Source of the DNA: Tannerella sp.
GTDB taxonomy: Bacteria; Bacteroidota; Bacteroidia; Bacteroidales; Tannerellaceae
DNA length: 6,140 nucleotides
Direction: 5' to 3'
NCBI GenBank assembly: GCA_031262895.1
Contig: JAISGW010000173.1
Coordinates: forward strand, 1-6,140
The notes under the pieces were generated by a model. The model was not told where the DNA came from, searched no databases, and saw only the letters and a list, made by a program, of their open reading frames with translations. Numbering within the stretch: position 1 is the first letter of the stretch; each line of letters starts with the position of its first letter. Positions 1 through 6,140 of this stretch are shown one piece after another. Made by a program: the position numbers and the translations under genes.

Positions 1-751
1 GGAATTGCGAAGCGGCCAACTTGGCCTTGTCCACGTTGTCGCCGTCGGCCTTGTTGATGATGATGCCGTCGGCCATTTCCATGATACCGCGTTTGATGCC
101 TTGCAATTCGTCGCCGGTGCCGGCCAGTTGGATGAGCAGGAAGAAGTCGACCATGGAATGGACGGCCGTTTCGCTCTGCCCCACGCCGACGGTTTCCACG
201 AAGACGGTGTCAAAGCCTGCCGCTTCGCAGAGGACGATTGTCTCGCGGGTTTTGCGGGCCACGCCGCCTAAGGAACCTGCCGTGGGGGAAGGACGGATGA
301 AAGCGTTTTTTTGACGTGACAACTCTTCCATGCGGGTCTTGTCGCCGAGGATACTGCCTTTGCTACGTTCGCTGGAAGGGTCGATGGCCAGGACGGCCAG
401 TTTGCGCCCTTTTTCGAGCAGGTGCATGCCGAAGGCGTCAATGGACGTGCTCTTCCCGGCTCCCGGCACGCCGGTAATGCCGATGCGCACGGATTTTTCC
501 GCATGAGGCAGGCAGTTCTCTATGATGGCCTGTGCCACGTTTTGGTGTTCGGGCAAAGCGCTCTCCAACAAGGTGACGGCTTGGGAAAGGATGGTGATGT
601 CGCCTTTCAGGATGCCTTCGGTATACTCGGCAGCCGTGTACTTGTGCCGTTCGGGGCGATGCTGGAGATAGGGGTTGACCGTAGGGACGTCCGTTATGCC
701 CTGATTTACCTTCAACCCCTTGTATTGTTCTTCATTTTCGGGATGTTGCAT
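1..751 (-). CDS. meaB: MeaB/ArgK-family GTPase, methylmalonyl-CoA mutase chaperone (3' end cut off by window edge)
   Basis: Cytosolic G3E-type GTPase expected to guard methylmalonyl-CoA mutase: in this family GTP hydrolysis gates adenosylcobalamin loading and protects the mutase from inactivation, serving the succinate-propionate route. The reading frame is open from the ATG at 751 to the left edge, giving 250 codons; family members are about 330-370 residues, so roughly the last quarter is missing. Visible motifs: Walker A GVPGAGKST at residues 94-102, IDPSS at 123-127, GSILGDKTRM at 132-141, the ETVGVGQSE switch region at 186-194, LAGTGDELQGIKRG at about 209-222, and the guanine-specificity motif NKAD at 233-236. 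The N-terminus (MQHPENEEQYKGL) resembles Bacteroides MeaB from memory, supporting this start. It begins 11 nt after the larger DUF1573 gene, so it is probably co-transcribed with it. No mutase subunit genes are in view. Family assignment is firm; the partner is inferred from the family. Confidence 0.95.
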   Translation of the reverse strand, partial: MQHPENEEQYKGLKVNQGITDVPTVNPYLQHRPERHKYTAAEYTEGILKGDITILSQAVTLLESALPEHQNVAQAIIENCLPHAEKSVRIGITGVPGAGKSTSIDAFGMHLLEKGRKLAVLAIDPSSERSKGSILGDKTRMEELSRQKNAFIRPSPTAGSLGGVARKTRETIVLCEAAGFDTVFVETVGVGQSETAVHSMVDFFLLIQLAGTGDELQGIKRGIMEMADGIIINKADGDNVDKAKLAASQF

Positions 752-762
752 AAGTATGCGCT

Positions 763-1947
763 TTATTTTTTAGCAGTCACTTTCAAAAGCCGTATGGGGG
801 CGACCGGGTCGTTGCTGACTATTGTGAGTGTGGCTTCAAAGCGGGTTTTCACTTCGCGGCTATCCAGACGCAATTTATAAGTGGTCGATTCGCCTGGGGC
901 GATTTGCTCCTTCCCTCCGGAGATGTGAAGACGTTTGTCATCACAACTGAGGCTGTATATCCATAAGGCGGATTTGCCACGATTGGTGATGTTAAAGTCT
1001 TTCGTCGCCTTGCTGCCTTGGCCGAAAAGAGCCATAAAGCCTTTTTTTCCGGCGGGCAATTGACCGAAATCAAGTTGGATAGGTGCATAAACGGCGGCGG
1101 GCGCTTCGGCGCGCTGTGCTTCGCTCAGCCTTTTATAATTATTGATGATATTGGCTTCCACGCGTATGGGGCTTTCTTTCTTTCTGGCGTTGCTATGCCC
1201 GGCTGCCAAGGTGAAAGATGCGTCCACATGTCCCATCCGGTACAATTTGTCCGTCAGGAAAGTGAGGAGGATTTGCCCTTCTTCTCCGGGCTGGAGCGTA
1301 TTGGAAGGATGAAAAGTCGCCTGCAGGTAGGCAGGCATTTTCAGGGTTTGGAGATGCAGCACCGTCTTTCCTTCGTTGCGCAGATGGATGACTTGTTGCG
1401 CCGTGTCGCCGGGATATAGTTGCGGAAAAGAAAGGCTTTTGGTGTCGGTCTTCAGGGCTCCGATGTTATAAGCATAAACAACCGGAACTTGTACGGGTTT
1501 CTCGGGCAAGCGGGATACGCTGCCTTCTATATAAAGGCGTAACAGTCGGTTCTCCGCATTGCTGTACACTTCAATGTTCTTGCGGAAGGGTCCGACATTC
1601 CCCCAAGTCCTATAGCTTATCTTGATAACGCCCTTGGCTCCGGGGGCGATGGCCGTGCGCGTCCATTGTGGTTGCGTACAGCCGCAGGAGGTGGTGATGC
1701 GGCTGATGACCAAGGGCGCAGAGCCGGTGTTCTTGACAGTGAATTCGTGCAAGGCGGGCTGTTCTGATTCTACCATCGGGCCGAAGTTGTACACAGGGTT
1801 TCCTCCCACTTCTATTCTGGCCTTGTTCTGGCTTTGCGTCGTGCCGATACCGGCGAAGAGGCCCGCGCATAAAAAGAAAAAGCAAGGCAGCAACGAAGAG
1901 CATTTACGCGCATTGCCGCCTTGCCTTTGATGGCTTAATCTTTCCAT
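763..1947 (-). CDS. Exported multi-domain DUF1573 (ASH-like Ig fold) protein, function unknown
   Basis: Predicted 394-residue exported protein. The N-terminus has a hydrophobic segment at about residues 19-34 (LLPCFFFLCAGLFAGI) that looks like a signal peptide; the cysteines in it do not sit in a good lipobox. Domain 1 (about 45-143) is a clear DUF1573 domain with YNFG, FTVKNTGSAPLVI and the SCGC motif at 87-90. Two further beta-rich Ig-like repeats follow, at about 170-270 and 290-394; the last begins with LDFG and has SLSCDD in place of SCGC. Such domains are common in Bacteroidota secreted proteins and resemble ASH/HYDIN-type domains; no activity is established and I propose none. The ATG at 1947 lies 1 nt after the stop of the smaller DUF1573 gene. 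An alternative ATG at 1959 (four residues more) would overlap that stop. The frame stays open to an ATG at 2133, but that extension runs through the upstream gene and lacks signal-peptide character at its start, so I reject it. Domain 1 is paralogous to the upstream gene. Confidence 0.88.
   Translation of the reverse strand: MERLSHQRQGGNARKCSSLLPCFFFLCAGLFAGIGTTQSQNKARIEVGGNPVYNFGPMVESEQPALHEFTVKNTGSAPLVISRITTSCGCTQPQWTRTAIAPGAKGVIKISYRTWGNVGPFRKNIEVYSNAENRLLRLYIEGSVSRLPEKPVQVPVVYAYNIGALKTDTKSLSFPQLYPGDTAQQVIHLRNEGKTVLHLQTLKMPAYLQATFHPSNTLQPGEEGQILLTFLTDKLYRMGHVDASFTLAAGHSNARKKESPIRVEANIINNYKRLSEAQRAEAPAAVYAPIQLDFGQLPAGKKGFMALFGQGSKATKDFNITNRGKSALWIYSLSCDDKRLHISGGKEQIAPGESTTYKLRLDSREVKTRFEATLTIVSNDPVAPIRLLKVTAKK
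1704..1743. repeat. Near-identical 40-bp block, copy in the larger DUF1573 gene
   Basis: This block matches 2143-2182 at 37 of 40 positions without gaps (offset 439 bases). It encodes the strand motif FTVKNTGSAPLVI of domain 1. Similarity drops outside the block, although both copies stay alignable without gaps back to about 1661, through the SCGC codons. It is best explained as paralogous coding sequence rather than a mobile or regulatory repeat. Confidence 0.85.
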
Positions 1948-1948
1948 C

Positions 1949-2347
1949 CTAAACAACATTCCCGCGGATGAGTAGCGTATAAGCGCCTCTCTTCCCGTTA
2001 CTGAATATGGATACGGATTTGGTAAATGTTCCCGGACGGCCTTCAGGGTCGTAGGTGACGATGACTTTACCCGTCTTTCCCGGAGCGATGGGTTCTTTCG
2101 TCCAGGTAGGCGTCGTGCAACCACAGGAGGCAATCACCCGCGTGATGACCAAGGGCGCAGTGCCGGTGTTCTTAACGGTGAAGGTGTGCGACACTTTGCC
2201 GCCCGACTCGGGTACGCGCCCGAAGTCGTGTTCCTGTTCCGTGACAGCAATAACTGCCTTATTGCCCGTTTCTTCTTCTTCTTCTTGGGCAACAGCCAAG
2301 TTTGCCGTAAGCAAGATGGCCATGAATACAAAAACAAGTCGTTTCAT
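1949..2347 (-). CDS. Small exported single-domain DUF1573 protein, function unknown
   Basis: Predicted 132-residue exported protein. Residues 1-20 (MKRLVFVFMA then ILLTANLAVA) form a classic signal peptide with likely cleavage after AVA, leaving a mature N-terminus with five consecutive glutamates (QEEEEET). One DUF1573 domain fills the rest (about 33-132), with HDFGRVPESGG, FTVKNTGTAPLVITR, SCGC at 74-77, and IAPGKTGKVIVTYDP. Start choice: ATG at 2347 gives the compact MKRL signal peptide; an ATG two codons upstream at 2353 (MYMKRL) is equally in frame and cannot be excluded. A strong Bacteroidetes-type promoter lies about 40 bases upstream, so this is probably the first gene of a unit that continues into the larger DUF1573 gene and meaB. 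Export to the periplasm or outside is inferred from the signal peptide. The role is unknown; an Ig-like fold with no visible enzymatic residues suggests a structural or binding role. Confidence 0.92.
   Translation of the reverse strand: MKRLVFVFMAILLTANLAVAQEEEEETGNKAVIAVTEQEHDFGRVPESGGKVSHTFTVKNTGTAPLVITRVIASCGCTTPTWTKEPIAPGKTGKVIVTYDPEGRPGTFTKSVSIFSNGKRGAYTLLIRGNVV
2143..2182. repeat. Near-identical 40-bp block, copy in the smaller DUF1573 gene
   Basis: Partner of the block at 1704-1743, with three mismatches. It encodes FTVKNTGTAPLVI in the single DUF1573 domain. Several of the identical positions are third codon positions, so amino-acid constraint alone does not obviously explain the match; recent duplication or gene conversion is a reasonable reading. 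Confidence 0.85.
2270..2286 (-). repeat. GAA trinucleotide run encoding an acidic linker
   Basis: Five tandem TTC units on the plus strand (GAA on the coding strand) encode the five glutamates directly after the predicted signal-peptide cleavage site of the small DUF1573 protein. Gain or loss of a unit would keep the frame and only change the length of the acidic stretch. The run is short, so it may simply be chance use of the same codon. Confidence 0.7.
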
Positions 2348-2353
2348 ATACAT

Positions 2354-2452
2354 TCCGATTTACATTGGTTCTTGATGTTTCAAGCCGCAAAAGTAGGGAT
2401 TTAAATGATTCGGCAACTTTTTCTACCCGATTTTTTATGGGCTTTCCTTATC
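2354..2452. other. Intergenic region between cls and the DUF1573-meaB unit
   Basis: These 99 bases, the only notable gap in the window, hold the promoter at 2388-2417 and an AT-rich stretch around 2418-2440. I see no small gene, RNA gene or repeat. A CCC/GGG pairing flanking an A/T-rich loop at about 2426-2441 is too weak to call a terminator, so read-through from cls is possible. Confidence 0.75.
2388..2417 (-). promoter_or_regulatory. Bacteroidetes-type sigma-ABfr promoter for the DUF1573-meaB unit
   Basis: Read on the minus strand, TACTTTTG (2395 down to 2388) matches the Bacteroidetes -7 consensus TAnnTTTG at every fixed position. A GTTGCC hexamer (2417 to 2412) with a TTG core lies 18 bases upstream of it, a plausible -33 element, slightly short of the usual spacing of about 19-21. 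Transcription would begin near 2380, giving a leader of about 35 nt before the ATG at 2347. The site sits in the only sizeable intergenic gap and separates the upstream cardiolipin synthase gene from the DUF1573 genes. No operator or riboswitch-like structure is visible in the short leader. Confidence 0.72.
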
Positions 2453-3895
2453 TCAGAGCAACGGAGAAAATAGACGCATGAAAGATTCTGCCACGCGTTG
2501 GGAAACAGGCCGTTTGCGCCAGAGGGAGAGTTTGAGTTGTTTGCAGTCGTGCTGGTCGTCAAGGAAAATCTTTTTCATGCGCAGGGCGAACTTGGCCTGG
2601 TAGACGAAGGCATTGATTTCAAAGTTGTGTTCGAAGCTGCGGAAATCCATATTGGCCGAACCGATACAGGCGAGGGCGTCGTCAACGACGACCGACTTGG
2701 CATGCAGAAATCCGGGTTGGTAAAAGAACACCTTTACCCCCGCCTTCATGACGTCGTCCAGATAAGAATGCGAAGCGATATTGGCTGAGCGGGTATCGGA
2801 ACGGGCCGGCAACATCAGCCGCACATCTACGCCGCCGAGCGCCGCCGCCTGCAAAGCCTGGTTTAGGCCTTCGGTAGGGAGGAAGTACGGCGTTTGTATG
2901 TAAATGTATTTTTTTGCATTGCTTATCATGAAGATGATGGCTTGCAAAAGACTACGCCAAGGGCCTATCGGTCCGCTGGTCAGCACTTGTACCAGTGTGT
3001 CGGAATAGGTTCCCACTTTCGGATAATAGCTGTTGTCATTGTTGCCGAGCAGTTTCTTGCTGACCACGTACCAGTCGATAAGGAAGGCTGTCTGCAGACC
3101 GTACACTCCCTGGCCGGTAAACTTGAAATGTGTATCGCGCCAAGCGCCCCAGGGGGTACCTTTCACGTAACGGTCGGCTACGTTCATGCCGCCCATGAAG
3201 CCCACTTTGCCATCAATGACGACCACCTTGCGGTGGTTGCGGTAGTTCACCTTGCTGGTGAGGATAGGGAAGGCCACTTTCAGGAAGGGATAAACTTCCA
3301 CGCCGGCTGCTTTCATTTCTTCAAAGAAACGTTTCTTGACTTTCCAACAGCCCACATCATCGTACATCACGCGCACTTCCACGCCTTCCCGTGCTTTCCT
3401 CATCAGAATTTGCTTGACGCGCTCGCCGATTTCATCGTCCATGAAGATGTAATATTGGAAATGGATATGGTGTCGGGCTTGTTCGAGCGCTTCCACCAGC
3501 GCTTCGAATTTTTCTGGCCCATGGGTGTAAATGCGGATGTCGCTGCCGTATAGCAGGGGTGTCTTATGCTTGAGCAGGGCGGCCAGCGGGCGGTAGGCCT
3601 CGGGCACATGGACGGATTCGGCCGCCATCCGACGTGTTTGCGGCGGCTGGACGATGCGTTTGTAGGTATGCCTTGAAATGATGCGCAACTTGCGGTTGTC
3701 TTGCCCAAAGAAGAAGTAAAACACCAGTCCTATAACGGGCAGCAGCAAGAGCACCACCACCCAGGGGAGGGTCTTCAGCGGGTTCCTGTTTTCCGAGATG
3801 ATAACGAAGGCCAGCCCTGCCGCCGTGACGGCATAGAGTATCACGAACAGATTGCCGGCCAGCGAGGGCCATGATATGGAAAGCAGTGGAGGCAT
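2453..3895 (-). CDS. cls: Cardiolipin synthase (phospholipase D superfamily)
   Basis: Inner-membrane enzyme of 480 residues, the usual length for bacterial cardiolipin synthases, which condense two phosphatidylglycerol molecules into cardiolipin and glycerol. Two membrane segments lie at about residues 13-33 and 43-63, followed by FGQDNRK, matching the family's N-terminal PLDc_N region. Both phospholipase D HxKxxxxD motifs are intact: H221, K223, D228 (in NHRKVVVIDG) and H398, K400, D405 (in HAKSVVVDD), each followed by the expected downstream residues (GGMN; GSANMDFRSFEHNFE). The enzyme therefore looks active. The start codon overlaps the mnmA stop by one base (TGATG), so translational coupling with mnmA is likely. 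The gene ends with a 105-base interval before the next start and no clear terminator. Related PLD-family transferases are possible, but the two membrane segments and overall layout favour Cls. Confidence 0.95.
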   Translation of the reverse strand: MPPLLSISWPSLAGNLFVILYAVTAAGLAFVIISENRNPLKTLPWVVVLLLLPVIGLVFYFFFGQDNRKLRIISRHTYKRIVQPPQTRRMAAESVHVPEAYRPLAALLKHKTPLLYGSDIRIYTHGPEKFEALVEALEQARHHIHFQYYIFMDDEIGERVKQILMRKAREGVEVRVMYDDVGCWKVKKRFFEEMKAAGVEVYPFLKVAFPILTSKVNYRNHRKVVVIDGKVGFMGGMNVADRYVKGTPWGAWRDTHFKFTGQGVYGLQTAFLIDWYVVSKKLLGNNDNSYYPKVGTYSDTLVQVLTSGPIGPWRSLLQAIIFMISNAKKYIYIQTPYFLPTEGLNQALQAAALGGVDVRLMLPARSDTRSANIASHSYLDDVMKAGVKVFFYQPGFLHAKSVVVDDALACIGSANMDFRSFEHNFEINAFVYQAKFALRMKKIFLDDQHDCKQLKLSLWRKRPVSQRVAESFMRLFSPLL

Positions 3896-4959
3896 CAGAT
3901 AATCATCCCGCTTCCCAGGCAGATACGTTTATCCTTGTCGTACACTACGCCGAATTGGCCGGGCGCTATACCTTGTATTTTCGCGGCCGAGTCGATGCGA
4001 TAGAGGTCGCCTTTGCGGCTGAGCAGGCCCGCTGTGAATTCGGGCGTATGCCGTATTTTGAAAGTGATTTCCTTGGCGTCGTCAAATTCGCCCCAGATGT
4101 CTTCCGTGATGAAGTCGAAGCCTTGCATGAGGATGGTTTTGCCGTATTGGGTCTCCGGGTCGTAGCCGTTAGACACGTAGACGATGTTTTCCTCCACGTC
4201 TTTTTTAATGACGAACCAAGGCCCGCCGCTTAGGCCGAGGCCTTTGCGCTGGCCGATGGTATGGAACCAATAGCCGTGGTGGGTGCCGACCACCTTGCCG
4301 GTCTCCCATTCGACGATTTTCCCATCGCGCCTGCCCAGGTAGCGTTCAATGAAATCGTTGTAGTTGATTTTGCCGAGGAAGCAGATGCCCTGACTGTCCT
4401 TGCGCAGGGCGCTGGGGAGTTTTTCCCGGGCGGCTATCTCGCGTACCTCGCCTTTCATCATCTTTCCGATGGGAAACATCAGCTTGTCCACTTGCAGTTT
4501 GGTGATTTGCGCCAGGAAGTCGGTCTGGTCCTTGACGGGGTCTTTGGCCGTTCCCAGCCAGACCTTGCCGTCCTTTTCTATGGTGGTGGCGTAGTGGCCG
4601 GTGGCCGTCTTGTCGAAGTGATGCCCCCAACGTTCTTCAAAGCAGCCGAACTTGATGTACTTGTTGCACATCATGTCGGGATTAGGGGTAAGGCCGCGCC
4701 TTACGGCCTTGATGGTATAGCCCACGACCCGTTCCCAATATTCGTCCTGCAAGGAAACGATGTCGAAGGGGCAGCCGTATTTCTTCGCGATAAAGGAGGT
4801 GATTTCTATGTCTTCCTCGGCGGGACAGTCCACATAGCCGTCTTTCCCTTCCATTCCGATTTGGATATAGAAGATGTGCGGGGTATATCCCGCTTCTTTC
4901 AGCAGGTACACGACTACGGAGCTGTCAACCCCTCCGGATACCAATGCGGCAATTTCCAT
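3895..4959 (-). CDS. mnmA: tRNA-specific 2-thiouridylase MnmA (TrmU), variant form
   Basis: Cytosolic enzyme of 354 residues that adenylates and thiolates C2 of the wobble uridine 34 in the tRNAs for Lys, Glu and Gln. The PP-loop SGGVDSS is at residues 8-14, directly after the start. The catalytic cysteine pair is present: C98 in TPNPDMMCNK and C193 in SQGICFLG. GHYA (121-124), KDQTDFLAQI (143-152), HTIGQRKGLGLSGG (233-246) and the C-terminal barrel motif KIRHTPEF (301-308) complete the family layout. Departures from the common form are ALV instead of the usual G-x before SGGVDSS, an aspartate where KDQSYFL normally has tyrosine, and YVDCPAEED in the region after the first strands. Bacteroides genomes are known to carry more than one mnmA paralog, and this resembles one of the variant copies. 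The ATG lies 2 nt after the prolyl oligopeptidase stop and the gene overlaps the cls start by one base, implying one operon. Confidence 0.95.
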   Translation of the reverse strand: MEIAALVSGGVDSSVVVYLLKEAGYTPHIFYIQIGMEGKDGYVDCPAEEDIEITSFIAKKYGCPFDIVSLQDEYWERVVGYTIKAVRRGLTPNPDMMCNKYIKFGCFEERWGHHFDKTATGHYATTIEKDGKVWLGTAKDPVKDQTDFLAQITKLQVDKLMFPIGKMMKGEVREIAAREKLPSALRKDSQGICFLGKINYNDFIERYLGRRDGKIVEWETGKVVGTHHGYWFHTIGQRKGLGLSGGPWFVIKKDVEENIVYVSNGYDPETQYGKTILMQGFDFITEDIWGEFDDAKEITFKIRHTPEFTAGLLSRKGDLYRIDSAAKIQGIAPGQFGVVYDKDKRICLGSGMII

Positions 4960-4961
4960 TT

Positions 4962-6140
4962 TTATTCCAGGACAGGCTTCATGCCGAGGTTATACATCAG
5001 GAAGGCGTAGATATCGGTAGCCTCGTCGATGATTTTGGAGATGGGTTTGCCTTGCCCGTGTCCGGCCTTGCTTTCGATGCGGATAAGCTTGGGCGCGTTG
5101 CCCGTGCGGGAAGCCTGCAGGGTGGCGGCGTATTTGAAAGAGTGGGCGGGGACGACACGGTCGTCATGGTCGCCTGTGGTAATGAGGATGGCGGGGTAGG
5201 GGGTGCCGTCGTTCTTGATGTTGTGCAGAGGCGAGTAGGCTTTCAGGTATTCGAACATCTCCTTGCTGTCGGCGCTGGTGCCGTAATCGGAGGCCCAATT
5301 CCAGCCAATGGTGAAGAGATGGTAACGGAGCATGTCCATGACACCTACCTGGGGAATGGCCACCTTAAAGAGGTCCGGCCTTTGGTTGACCACGGCACCA
5401 ATCAGCAGACCGCCGTTAGAACCGCCGTTGATAGCCAGCTTTTCTTTTGAGGTATATCCTTCCTTTTCGAGGTATTCGGCGGCGGCGATGAAGTCGTCGA
5501 AGACGTTTTGCTTGTGCATCTTCGTGCCGGCCTTGTGCCAGGCTTCGCCGTATTCGCCTCCCCCGCGCATGCAGGCTTGTGCGTAGATACCGCCGCTTTC
5601 GAGGAAGAGGAGGCGGTTGGCCGAGAAGTTAGGCGTCATGCTGATGTCGAAACCTCCGTAGCCGTAAAGCAGGGTGGGGTTCTTGCCGTCCTTTTTCAGG
5701 CCTTTCTTATAGGTGAGGAACATCGGAATCTTCGTGCCGTCCTTAGAGGGGTAAAACACTTCCTCAGTGGTGTAGGCAGCCGGGTCGAAGCCCTTTATCT
5801 TGGCCGCCATGCAGAGCGTGGAGCGGTTGGCCTTGACCTCGTAGCGGAAGAGCGTGGGCGGATAGGTGAAAGAGGTAAAGAGGTAGAAAGCTTCCTGCTC
5901 GTCCTTGTCGCCGCTGAAGCTGACCGAGCCGAGGGCGGGGAGGGTGATTTCGTGCAAAAGTTTGCCGTCAAGCGTGTAGGCGTAGGCGTGTTCGGAGGCG
6001 TCCTGGAGGCGGGTCAAGAGGAGCTGTCCGCCGCAGAGATGGGCGCTGCTGATGACAGAAGGGCCGTTGGGGATGATTTCCTTCCAGTCTTTCAATTGGG
6101 GCTTTTGAACGGTGGCCATCATGATGCGGAAGTTGGGCGC
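4962..6140 (-). CDS. Prolyl oligopeptidase, family S9A (5' end beyond window)
   Basis: C-terminal 392 residues of a serine peptidase that cleaves short peptides after proline. The frame is open through the right edge: the first visible codons read APNFRIMMATV, matching the propeller strand that precedes the (D/E)W..(I/L)IP motif in this family, so the ATGs at 6119-6122 are internal. About 300 residues, including any signal peptide and the first propeller blades, are off-window. The rest of the propeller runs to about visible residue 120 and the alpha/beta-hydrolase domain follows. The catalytic triad, numbered in the visible part, is S241 in GGSNGG, D326 (first D of DDRV in GDHDDRV), and H361 in KAGHGQGK. 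The proline-stacking tryptophan (W282 in GWNWASDYG) and the substrate-binding arginine (R328) are also in place, so it should be active. It heads the visible part of a tight pop-mnmA-cls array. Its location (cytoplasm or periplasm) cannot be judged without the N-terminus. Confidence 0.95.
   Translation of the reverse strand, partial: APNFRIMMATVQKPQLKDWKEIIPNGPSVISSAHLCGGQLLLTRLQDASEHAYAYTLDGKLLHEITLPALGSVSFSGDKDEQEAFYLFTSFTYPPTLFRYEVKANRSTLCMAAKIKGFDPAAYTTEEVFYPSKDGTKIPMFLTYKKGLKKDGKNPTLLYGYGGFDISMTPNFSANRLLFLESGGIYAQACMRGGGEYGEAWHKAGTKMHKQNVFDDFIAAAEYLEKEGYTSKEKLAINGGSNGGLLIGAVVNQRPDLFKVAIPQVGVMDMLRYHLFTIGWNWASDYGTSADSKEMFEYLKAYSPLHNIKNDGTPYPAILITTGDHDDRVVPAHSFKYAATLQASRTGNAPKLIRIESKAGHGQGKPISKIIDEATDIYAFLMYNLGMKPVLE

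Noticed and set aside
1948..2133. N-terminal extension of the larger DUF1573 gene
   Set aside because: It overlaps the upstream DUF1573 domain in another frame, is rich in Arg and Pro without family similarity, and would hide the signal peptide.
2426..2441. Possible terminator hairpin after cls (CCC and GGG flanking an A/T-rich loop)
   Set aside because: Only three clean G-C pairs, a mismatch next to them, and no following T-run on the minus strand; too weak to call.
2894..3553. 219-codon open frame on the plus strand antisense to cls
   Set aside because: Opposite both an intact catalytic motif and conserved family sequence; its His- and Val-rich translation looks like a shadow frame.
4261..5010. 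249-codon open frame on the plus strand antisense to mnmA
   Set aside because: It lies almost entirely opposite a clearly recognisable enzyme gene, shows no known domain, and is explained by codon bias of the real gene leaving the opposite frame open.
6117..6122. ATG-ATG pair as the true start of the prolyl oligopeptidase
   Set aside because: The frame continues upstream with APNFRI, which matches the conserved family sequence at this point, and a start here would remove most of the propeller domain.
1..6140. tRNA, rRNA, CRISPR array, insertion sequence, phage or defence genes
   Set aside because: No cloverleaf, regularly spaced repeats, transposase, inverted terminal repeats or defence domains were seen; the window is almost entirely filled by six recognisable genes.

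Overview
The window looks like ordinary chromosomal sequence from a Bacteroidota genome, most likely the order Bacteroidales. Three things point there: a perfect match to the Bacteroidetes -7 promoter element (TAnnTTTG) in the only sizeable gap, near absence of strong Shine-Dalgarno sites before the starts, and the protein content (secreted DUF1573 proteins, a MeaB GTPase with the Bacteroides-type N-terminus, a variant MnmA). Base composition looks moderately GC-rich by eye, higher than classical Bacteroides, so I do not name a genus. All six genes lie on the minus strand and fill nearly the whole window, so transcription runs from position 6140 towards position 1.

Upstream block (6140 to 2453): the C-terminal catalytic half of a prolyl oligopeptidase (its 5' end lies beyond the right edge), then the tRNA 2-thiouridylase mnmA 2 nt after its stop, then a cardiolipin synthase whose start overlaps the mnmA stop by one base. 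The spacing implies one transcript, with its promoter outside the window. The three products (peptide breakdown, tRNA wobble-base thiolation, membrane phospholipid synthesis) share no evident pathway.

Gap and second block (2452 to 1): 99 non-coding bases carry a clear Bacteroidetes-type promoter and no convincing terminator. Next come a small exported one-domain DUF1573 protein, a larger exported protein with one clear DUF1573 domain plus two related Ig-like domains starting 1 nt after it, and, 11 nt later, the methylmalonyl-CoA mutase chaperone GTPase meaB, cut off by the left edge. The two DUF1573 genes share a block of 37 identical bases out of 40, which suggests duplication or gene conversion.

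I found no RNA gene, mobile element, CRISPR array, phage signal or broken gene. I see no convincing undescribed system; the points most worth a second look are the DUF1573 pair with its shared block and CGC motif, and the variant MnmA.
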